From the IMG/VR virus record IMGVR_UViG_3300042892_002913, positions 1 to 57,686 of that record: a stretch of 57,686 nucleotides of DNA. One strand, written 5' to 3'. The position numbers and the translations under genes are program-made. Positions 52,208-57,686 of the stretch are shown piece after piece; positions within the stretch are counted from its first letter, which is position 1; every line of letters begins with the position of its first letter. The notes beneath the pieces are model-generated. The model saw only the letters and a list, made by a program, of their open reading frames with translations, was not told the DNA's origin and made no database searches. Source of the stretch: a virus.

Positions 52208-52625
52208 TTTTGTGAGTTCCGAATATTATGTCCCATATTGGCATGAATAGCCCATAATTAGAATTATTCCGATGATGAATCAAATGCCATTTACCACTAG
52301 TAAGAATAGGTAAATTAAAATTTGAATTATGTTCTATTGATTCTTGTATAAATGCAGCCCATATATAATAGAACACACTAATCCACCATTGACCAGTTAC
52401 TAAACTAAACAACAATGTAGGAATAACTTCAGTGAGCCATAAGTCTAACGTGCTAGTCCAATCATCATTAAATAATACTAAATTAGACCAATGCCACGTT
52501 GTAGTATGGTTTAATACAAATCTATGGTGATGCATATGTATAGTACGTACTACAGGCAGTTTGTGCCCTATTCTATGAATCCAATATAGAATTAACGTCC
52601 ATAGAAAGAAATACAGAAGAAACAT
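52194..52625 (-). CDS. fatty-acid hydroxylase / sterol-desaturase family membrane protein
   Basis: A 143-residue membrane di-iron protein. The family His motifs are seen: HRIGH at 17-21, HMHHH at about 30-34 and HLIHH near 116-120. Together with several hydrophobic stretches these place it in the fatty-acid hydroxylase superfamily. It is short (many are 200-300 residues). It would hydroxylate a fatty acyl or carotenoid-type chain at the membrane. It is directly followed by a PPase-like gene and directly preceded by a desaturase. Confidence 0.8.
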   Translation of the reverse strand: MFLLYFFLWTLILYWIHRIGHKLPVVRTIHMHHHRFVLNHTTTWHWSNLVLFNDDWTSTLDLWLTEVIPTLLFSLVTGQWWISVFYYIWAAFIQESIEHNSNFNLPILTSGKWHLIHHRNNSNYGLFMPIWDIIFGTHKNVYK

Positions 52626-53399
52626 TTAAATCTTTATCAATTTAATAATTAGACCTGATATGTCAACTTCCCACCACTTTGTACCAAAGTATGAATTCTT
52701 AGGATATCTGTGATGATTGTTGTGCCAACTTTCTCCCCAACTGGGAATTGACCATAACCAATTATTTGTGCTTTGATCTGATAGATTATAAGTTCGATAA
52801 CCGCCAAACCAGTTTGGCATATGCCCTACATAGTTAACTACATTACTCATAAGTCCAGTAATCACTGCTGGCATCCAATGTGCAAATACCATTAACCAGA
52901 AGCCGCCGGCAACAAAAAGTACAGCACTATAAGCTATAAGAATGGCAAAATAATAACGGTGTAAGAACTGTTGAAATTTATCAGTAACTAGATCACGCAT
53001 ACGCCATTTAGTATCCGCACTGATTTGATTAACATAATCTAGTGTAAAAATTTTAACGCCTTTGTGTAAAGGACTGTGTGGGTCTTCTGGTTTGTCGCTC
53101 TTTAAGTGATGGTTGATATGAATAGCAACCCAGGCTAATGGACTGCCGGTGCCCGCAAAACAGCCTACAACTGAAAGTATTTTAGTTAACCATGGATATG
53201 TTTTGTAACTGTTATGCGTTAACCGTCTATGATATGTTATTACGATTCCTAAACACCCGTAAACAAAGTAACCTAGTAAAACTAACAACAATTCAATTGC
53301 ACTCATGCCGTAGATATATACGCCTAGTATAGATCCTAGCAAAGATATGATTAAAAATAGTTGGGCACCCAACGTACTGCTTGAAAAATAGTTCTTCAT
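52626..53399 (-). CDS. membrane fatty-acid desaturase (acyl-CoA delta-9 type)
   Basis: A 257-residue membrane desaturase. The three His boxes are HRRLTH at about 56-61, HINHH at 93-97, and HNNHH at about 229-233. Four hydrophobic stretches (about 10-30, 33-55, 140-160, 165-185) complete the topology. Such enzymes insert a cis double bond into acyl chains using a di-iron centre, and need reduced ferredoxin or cytochrome b5. It is the first of two paralogues here. Late octamer GATAAATA is 5 nt before its ATG. Confidence 0.88.
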   Translation of the reverse strand: MKNYFSSSTLGAQLFLIISLLGSILGVYIYGMSAIELLLVLLGYFVYGCLGIVITYHRRLTHNSYKTYPWLTKILSVVGCFAGTGSPLAWVAIHINHHLKSDKPEDPHSPLHKGVKIFTLDYVNQISADTKWRMRDLVTDKFQQFLHRYYFAILIAYSAVLFVAGGFWLMVFAHWMPAVITGLMSNVVNYVGHMPNWFGGYRTYNLSDQSTNNWLWSIPSWGESWHNNHHRYPKNSYFGTKWWEVDISGLIIKLIKI

Positions 53400-53403
53400 G
53401 CAA

Positions 53404-53985
53404 CTATTTATCAGGTAAATTGTGGCCTTTAAGTTTTCTAGATTTTATAACAATATTATCTGGTTTCAATTCCTGTCCCATTAATCTCCAGTACAATTCA
53501 AATTCTGGTTTGGTATTTGCTGGAACAACAGCCAGTGTAGTCAAGTCATACTTTCCTTGAATTGCATATGAATTTTTCTTCCATTGTCTTTCGTATACCC
53601 GTTCTAGTCTTTCTGCTATACTGTAAAAGTATTGATGATACCCTCGCCCTTCTGCTATGTCAAATGCCGCTTTAAACAACATTCCAAATTCGGGCCGGTT
53701 AAAATTAAAATAAGACGTATAAACAGAACTAAAAAAATTTGAGATTACCCAAAATTTTCCTCGCATCTTACTTTCGTAAAACCCTACAGTTATCCAACTA
53801 ATTAATTTACCATCTTCAAAATAACCAATTCCTACAGAATTGTTAGATTTAGATTCTTCTCGAAGAGCTTGATAACGTTCGGGGGATATTGGAGTAGTAC
53901 CGCTTATTTTTTTACGAGAAAAAATAATTTGTTTACAAAATTCTTCGTACTCTTGATTGCCAGTAATTTCACGAACTTCTGTCAT
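53404..53985 (-). CDS. GNAT-like acyltransferase (putative)
   Basis: A 193-residue protein with the general order of GNATs: GYFEDGKLISWITVGFY, then FNRPEFGMLFKAAFDIAEGRGYHQYFYSIAERLERVY, with a late strand TTLAVVPANTKP. A clear R-G-x-G loop is missing, so the acetyl-CoA contact is uncertain. It lies between the two desaturases and would fit a role in lipid or amine acylation. ATG at 53985 shows no strong ribosome site. Confidence 0.5.
   Translation of the reverse strand: MTEVREITGNQEYEEFCKQIIFSRKKISGTTPISPERYQALREESKSNNSVGIGYFEDGKLISWITVGFYESKMRGKFWVISNFFSSVYTSYFNFNRPEFGMLFKAAFDIAEGRGYHQYFYSIAERLERVYERQWKKNSYAIQGKYDLTTLAVVPANTKPEFELYWRLMGQELKPDNIVIKSRKLKGHNLPDK
53405..53412 (-). promoter_or_regulatory. 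late-type octamer GATAAATA
   Basis: Minus strand GATAAATAGTTGC lies 5 nt before the desaturase ATG at 53399 and inside the end of the GNAT-like gene. Confidence 0.4.
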
Positions 53986-53989
53986 AGTG

Positions 53990-54742
53990 TTATTGTTTTA
54001 TAAAATTTATTAATACTCCAATTGGATCGTATTCATATTTTAATACTTTTGTCGAAGTTTTTTGGGCGTTGGCATGGTGATTATTATGCCAAGCATCGCC
54101 TAGTATAAACGGCCAAAGATACAAATTGTTAGTGCTACGATCTGTTGTTTCAAAATTTCGATAACCCTTCATATGTGCAAAATAATTAAACATAGTTTGA
54201 GTCACACTGACTACAAATACAGGAATAGCCCACATATAAAATATCAAATTAAAATCAATTATAGACAACAATACTAGGAAACTTAGTATTAGCAAAAGAT
54301 AATACTTGTCAATTTTTATGTGTGCGGTAGTTAATAATTCTTTTACAATAAAGTGATTGATTTTTGTATTTTCTTGTATAGGTTTAAATCCTATAAACTT
54401 AAAAGTATCGTAATGCGGACTGTGAGGATCTTTTTCGGTGTCAGAAGTTGCGTGATGAATACGGTGTATATACACCCAACCTAGGGGACTTCCGCGGCCT
54501 GATAGCACAGCAAACACAGTAAAGAACCATTTGATCACTGAGTTTAGTTTAAAACTTTTGTGGCTGTAATATCTGTGCAGCATCATGCTGATTCCCAACA
54601 CACTATACCCGTAGAACATCAATACGGATAGCAATATGTATTGCCAAGAAACATCTGCAACGAATGGACACACTATAATAAGTGCGATTGACAAGAGTTG
54701 GATTATACGCAATGTATTCGGGGAAGACGAAAATAGTTTCAC
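53990..54742 (-). CDS. second membrane fatty-acid desaturase
   Basis: A 250-residue desaturase paralogous to the one at 52626-53399. His boxes are HRYYSH, HRIHH and HNNHH. Membrane spans follow the same plan. It starts at GTG (54742), which is unusual here, after the octamer AATAAATA. Two desaturases of similar length in one cluster suggest two positions or two substrates. Partial overlap of function with host DesA/DesC is possible. Confidence 0.87.
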   Translation of the reverse strand: MKLFSSSPNTLRIIQLLSIALIIVCPFVADVSWQYILLSVLMFYGYSVLGISMMLHRYYSHKSFKLNSVIKWFFTVFAVLSGRGSPLGWVYIHRIHHATSDTEKDPHSPHYDTFKFIGFKPIQENTKINHFIVKELLTTAHIKIDKYYLLLILSFLVLLSIIDFNLIFYMWAIPVFVVSVTQTMFNYFAHMKGYRNFETTDRSTNNLYLWPFILGDAWHNNHHANAQKTSTKVLKYEYDPIGVLINFIKQ

Positions 54743-54746
54743 TCAG

Positions 54747-54754
54747 TATTTATT
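54747..54754 (-). promoter_or_regulatory. late-type octamer AATAAATA
   Basis: Minus strand AATAAATACTGA lies 4 nt before the GTG start of the second desaturase. Confidence 0.4.
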
Positions 54755-54773
54755 ATGTAACTCATGACGCCTG

Positions 54774-54781
54774 ATTAAATA
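54774..54781 (+). promoter_or_regulatory. late-type octamer ATTAAATA
   Basis: Plus strand GATTAAATAACAT lies 4 nt before the ATG at 54786. It is divergent from the octamer at 54747-54754. Confidence 0.4.
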
Positions 54782-54785
54782 ACAT

Positions 54786-55406
54786 ATGAACAATATTATA
54801 TTGCTACCGATTGATCTGCCTAAGCTGGAATTAAACAGAGACAAGACATTAGAATACTTTGATGCTAGAAAAGAAAGACATCAAGATTGGAATTGGGTTA
54901 ACTTTAAAAAAACAAATCAGCCAATTGATCCGGAACTATTGAAACTTTTTCCAGATCTGGATGAAAAACTACGAGCAATTCCGTTGTTAGATTATGATAA
55001 CGGTGGACATTTTGATTTTAGAGAGCAATTTGTCAATAATAAACCGCACCAAGATCCCATTGCCAAGTCCCTAGCGCCCTCCAATCTAGGACCTACTGCT
55101 TACAAAAATCTAGTAATGCGTGACATGTTAGAGACATTTTATGTATTACCAAACTCTACAAATCCCGATATTGTTCAGTATGATGCAAGATCTAGAGAAA
55201 AATTAAATCCAGTATTTCCTATACTTCCCGATACCACTGATTGGTTTATTCTAAATAATCATCTAGGATATCACGGATCGTTTTTAGCCCCAAAAGAGTA
55301 TAGAAAAATCACAATGTTTATTGCAGGCAAACTAGATTCTACAAAACATCTAGAACTTCTAAATAGAAGCATCGAAAAATATAAAGATTACATCATTTAT
55401 AATTAA
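54786..55406 (+). CDS. 2-oxoglutarate/Fe(II) oxygenase-like protein A
   Basis: A 206-residue protein. PHQDPIA carries the H-x-D metal-binding motif at about 93-95, and DTTDWFILNNHLGYHGSF supplies the third His (YHG) and a following basic residue (EYRKITMF) that would bind 2-oxoglutarate. The C-terminus IEKYKDYIIYN is shared with the gene at 56019. These enzymes oxidise amino-acid side chains or small molecules. It starts the right-hand plus-strand part of the island. Confidence 0.6.
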   Translation: MNNIILLPIDLPKLELNRDKTLEYFDARKERHQDWNWVNFKKTNQPIDPELLKLFPDLDEKLRAIPLLDYDNGGHFDFREQFVNNKPHQDPIAKSLAPSNLGPTAYKNLVMRDMLETFYVLPNSTNPDIVQYDARSREKLNPVFPILPDTTDWFILNNHLGYHGSFLAPKEYRKITMFIAGKLDSTKHLELLNRSIEKYKDYIIYN

Positions 55407-55419
55407 GTATCAAGGTAAA

Positions 55420-56022
55420 ATGAGAGTTTCAACATATAACAATTTGTCCGCTATTGAAAAAACAAACTTTTATTTTTTTCTTGAGTCGACACACTTAGAA
55501 TTAAAATCTGCTAATATTAATATGTGGCACAAGGATTGGAAAAATGAAAAACATACATTGCCTTTTATCTTAAATAAAACAGATAGATTTAATGATAACA
55601 GTGGTGCATACCATATAGTATTTGACGGAGAAACTATAGTTGCTTGCGGGGGTGTATATATTAGTAATTTTTCTCAAGATGTTGCATTTGTGGGTGTAAG
55701 GACATGGGTTAATAAAATTTATCGTCATCAAAGCATTCTTAGGGAATATCTATTTCCTATACAAAAAATCTGGTGCCAAGAAAAAAACATAAAAATTATA
55801 GCATTAACATTTAATGATTATAACAAAAATCTTATACAGGTCTTCCAAAAACGACGATTAGGTGAGACTAAAGAAAGGATTACTACTCGACAACCCCGTC
55901 ATCTTTTTTACAACAATTTAATTGAAGTAGAATTCCCTGTAATGATACAATATACTAAGCAATGGGTAATATATGAAAAATTGGATTCTACGTTTAATTT
56001 TGATTGGAGCACTGTGAAATGA
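55420..56022 (+). CDS. GNAT-like acyltransferase (putative)
   Basis: A 200-residue protein. SGAYHIVFDGETIVACGGVYI, VRTWVNKIYRHQSILREYLFPIQKIWCQE and the following strand IIALTFNDYN follow GNAT order, with the R-H-Q-S-I in place of the usual acetyl-CoA R-x-x-G-x-G. It ends as ATGA with the next gene at 56019. The island would thus hold two GNAT-like proteins and one clear GNAT. Unknown substrate. Confidence 0.5.
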   Translation: MRVSTYNNLSAIEKTNFYFFLESTHLELKSANINMWHKDWKNEKHTLPFILNKTDRFNDNSGAYHIVFDGETIVACGGVYISNFSQDVAFVGVRTWVNKIYRHQSILREYLFPIQKIWCQEKNIKIIALTFNDYNKNLIQVFQKRRLGETKERITTRQPRHLFYNNLIEVEFPVMIQYTKQWVIYEKLDSTFNFDWSTVK

Positions 56023-56624
56023 TTCCTGTATCAATACCATTAATTTTTCCTAAGGTTGTACCCAATGACTGGGAAATATGGAATAAAGTATGGGAGAAAA
56101 ATAAAAAATTTGTTCCGAAGTCATTGCAGACAAAAAACTTAGCACAAGCCTATTGGGTGGGATTTGATATCTATGTTAAACCAGGTATAGACTCAAATGA
56201 TATTATGCCGTACACATGTAAGAATGTAAACTGTCCTGAACTATTTCCATCATTGTTTGATCACTTAGATAAACTTCCTATTGAAGTACATGTAGTTCGG
56301 ATGTTGCAAAGTTTCACTAAGGTCTACGCTCATCAAGACTTTGCCTCAATTTCAGGATACAATTCAATAAGAAGTTTATTAACTGATAACAATCCAAAAC
56401 AAACTTGGTGGTATGAAGATAGTAATACGAACAAGCACTATCTAAAATTACCGGAAGATACTAACACTTGGTGGTATGATGATGCAAAAGTAAAACACGG
56501 CACTGATTTTAATCCTCGATATAACAAACAACTAATTATGTATCAAGGACCTATAAAAGAATCTTTAAAATCTGTGTTAACAGATAGTATACAAAAATAT
56601 TCAGATTACGTCATCTATGTTTAA
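56019..56624 (+). CDS. 2-oxoglutarate/Fe(II) oxygenase-like protein B
   Basis: A 201-residue paralogue of the gene at 54786. VYAHQDFASISGYNSIR gives H-x-D, and DTNTWWYDDAKVKHGTDF the third His; YNKQLIMYQ is the final strand. The C-terminus IQKYSDYVIYV is shared. ATG at 56019 with GGAG 9 nt upstream is chosen over the TTG at 56004 because it makes a coupled ATGA with the preceding stop. A remnant of another copy lies at 57576-57617. Confidence 0.6.
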   Translation: MIPVSIPLIFPKVVPNDWEIWNKVWEKNKKFVPKSLQTKNLAQAYWVGFDIYVKPGIDSNDIMPYTCKNVNCPELFPSLFDHLDKLPIEVHVVRMLQSFTKVYAHQDFASISGYNSIRSLLTDNNPKQTWWYEDSNTNKHYLKLPEDTNTWWYDDAKVKHGTDFNPRYNKQLIMYQGPIKESLKSVLTDSIQKYSDYVIYV

Positions 56625-56661
56625 TAAAAATATAGGTAGCAATATTCTCTAAACAGCTTCT

Positions 56662-57198
56662 TTATCTACTTATTATATAAGGTGAAAGTTTTTCTAATAT
56701 ATTAGTTTTCACAAGTGATCGTATACTTAAACACCAACGTCCGCTGTCAGTGCTGTAATTATGAACTGAATGTGGTATGTCTGTTCTTACCAGGCATAAT
56801 CCTTTAATTTCAGTTTCTTCTATAATCTCAACTTGATCTGAAGTATAGAAAAAATAAGGAGTATTAGCAGTAGTCAATACCCTTTTAGGTGTACTTCCTT
56901 TTTTAATTGAGTACCATTTCATAATAGAATTAGAACTCCCCCATGCATAATTAATAGCCCAACCGCCTGCATGATTATCTATATGAATATACGTTAAACC
57001 AGCAGGAGGACCGTAAAATAAATTAATAAAGAGTGGGATATCTAGCGTAGATAAGAAATCAATAATCTCGGGTGATAGTATATCCTCTTTATTGAGAATC
57101 TTATGAGTTAACCAACCTGTACCTGAAACGTAATTTTCTTGTTTAAAATTTTCAACAATGATGTTCTTGTTAAAATCAATTAGGTAGTAGTTGTCCAT
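56662..57198 (-). CDS. 2-oxoglutarate/Fe(II) oxygenase-like protein C
   Basis: A 178-residue protein starting MDNYYLIDFNKN. YIHIDNHAGGWAINYAWG gives H-x-D (HID), and LVRTDIPHSVHNYSTDSGRWCLSIR gives the third His and an Arg 11-12 residues later, the arrangement of the double-stranded beta-helix oxygenases. ATG at 57198 is preferred to an upstream start because TATAAATA ends 8 nt upstream. It is only distantly related to proteins A and B but has the same motif order. Confidence 0.65.
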   Translation of the reverse strand: MDNYYLIDFNKNIIVENFKQENYVSGTGWLTHKILNKEDILSPEIIDFLSTLDIPLFINLFYGPPAGLTYIHIDNHAGGWAINYAWGSSNSIMKWYSIKKGSTPKRVLTTANTPYFFYTSDQVEIIEETEIKGLCLVRTDIPHSVHNYSTDSGRWCLSIRSLVKTNILEKLSPYIISR

Positions 57199-57206
57199 TA
57201 TAAAAA

Positions 57207-57214
57207 TATTTATA
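57207..57214 (-). promoter_or_regulatory. exact T4 late octamer TATAAATA
   Basis: Minus strand TATAAATATTTTTATA lies 8 nt before the ATG at 57198. Confidence 0.55.
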
Positions 57215-57228
57215 TAAAGCACCGGGTA

Positions 57229-57254
57229 GTATAGGATCTTGATCCTATACTTTT
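57229..57254 (+). terminator. terminator-like palindrome
   Basis: GTATAGGAT/ATCCTATAC form a 9-bp stem with a 4-nt loop, then TTTT on the plus strand. It lies upstream of gene C's late octamer and downstream of the pseudogene on the minus strand, so it could insulate either side. No plus-strand gene ends close by. Confidence 0.5.
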
Positions 57255-57299
57255 ATCTAATAATTGATCAAAAAATAGTATAGCATCCTAATGTTAGTG

Positions 57300-57570
57300 C
57301 TATTCTAAACCTTTAATGAGTGGATGAAACTCGCCGCCTATCAACATGTCTAATGGATGTTTCTTTCCAAAAAAATCATTAGTAACCCATGCATCTTCTT
57401 CTTCGATGTAATCGAACCAAGGACTAAATCCTAGAACAACGTGTATACGTTGAAAGTTTTTTTCTTTACAGGAAATACTCGATGAGGTAGGTTTGTGTCC
57501 CAGCTATAGACATTTCCATATTCTAAAAATTCAGGTTCTGAATTTTCCATTTGAAACAAACAATCTGTAT
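57300..57570 (-). pseudogene. remnant of a 2OG oxygenase C-terminal half, frame broken at an A-run
   Basis: Minus strand from a TAA near 57598 reads …NTDCLFQMENSEPEFLEYGNV (ATG at 57550), then YSWDTNLPHRVFPVKK. At a run of seven A (57457-57463) a -1 change continues as NFQRIHVVLGFSPWFDYI to a tail ending IKGLE and a TAG at 57300. The LPH followed by an Arg matches an oxygenase C-terminal half. It lacks the H-x-D half. The run ends in AAAAAAC, so ribosomal slippage cannot be ruled out. It is most probably a decayed gene. Confidence 0.55.
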
Positions 57571-57575
57571 TAGAG

Positions 57576-57617
57576 GATAGTAAACAAAAATATTCAGATT
57601 ACGTCATTTACGTTTAA
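57576..57617 (+). pseudogene. remnant 3' end of an oxygenase B paralogue
   Basis: Plus strand 57576-57617 codes for DSKQKYSDYVIYV and a TAA. It matches the last 13 residues of gene B (DSIQKYSDYVIYV) except one. The DNA upstream is not coding in that frame. It is a duplicated, truncated 3' end, joined to the opposite-strand remnant, and shows past recombination in the island. Beyond it, 57618-57686 holds nothing recognisable. Confidence 0.7.
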
Positions 57618-57686
57618 CAAGAAAAAAGGTAATCTTATATAATAATTATTTATTGGTAGATAATTAAATTTCTGGACTCCAATAAA

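Noticed and set aside
1-57686. Integrase, attachment sites, IS elements, CRISPR or rRNA
   Set aside because: None was seen on either strand; the gene set is that of a lytic phage.

Overview
The window looks like part of the genome of a large T4-type tailed phage (myovirus) that infects a Gram-negative bacterium in water. The support is a PhoH ATPase, a gp44-like clamp-loader ATPase, a gp31/GroES-like co-chaperonin, ThyX, a MazG-like NTP pyrophosphatase, a QueD-like protein, a DUF2693 protein, T4-type late promoter octamers (NNTAAATA, twice the exact T4 TATAAATA) and about 20 kb of tail-fibre genes. KDO synthesis genes and spanins imply a host with lipopolysaccharide and an outer membrane. The IscU and IscA proteins look close to the E. 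coli ones, so the host may be a proteobacterium. No host was proven. Most genes lie on the minus strand, packed with ATGA or TAATG overlaps.

Layout in window coordinates. 1-4232: lysis region, transcribed leftward, with a GH19 endolysin, inner- and outer-membrane spanin candidates, small lipoproteins, a DUF4337-like membrane protein, a class 3 lipase and holin-like membrane proteins. 4229-11589: two conserved phage proteins, then phoH (plus strand, with a structured leader), a DUF2452 protein, the clamp-loader ATPase, a nucleotidyltransferase, the MazG-like enzyme, a short nucleotide-sugar dehydrogenase, the co-chaperonin and a DnaE-like fragment. 11589-32176: five adhesion or tail-fibre genes, two of them encoding about 2,500 residues; most share one short N-terminal motif. 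32247-35810: IscA, IscU, Fe/Mn superoxide dismutase, an Ala/Pro/Lys-rich repeat protein, UV damage endonuclease and DUF2693. 35811-45570: envelope-sugar genes (glycosyltransferase, KdsA, KdsB, a GT42/DUF115-like protein), a QueD-like protein, ThyX, a histone Hc1-like protein, a tRNA-like RNA, unknown early genes with near-consensus sigma70 promoters, and a short fibre. 45571-46980: another fibre.

47155-57617 is an AT-richer accessory island with both strands used. It holds three ATP-PPase (asparagine-synthetase-like) proteins without a glutaminase domain, three 2-oxoglutarate/Fe(II) oxygenase-like proteins plus two remnants, three GNAT or GNAT-like proteins, two membrane fatty-acid desaturases, one fatty-acid hydroxylase, a cupin and two unknowns. 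It reads like a small-molecule, lipid or peptide tailoring pathway rather than phage core functions, and is the best candidate here for an undescribed system.

How the parts may work together (inference): early sigma70 promoters, two of them placed for leaderless or nearly leaderless mRNAs, drive host-takeover genes. Late octamers drive structural, lysis, island and Fe-S/SOD genes. The envelope-sugar genes and the island could alter the infected cell's surface or membrane, while Fe-S assembly, SOD and UvdE would keep the cell working under oxidative and UV stress until lysis.
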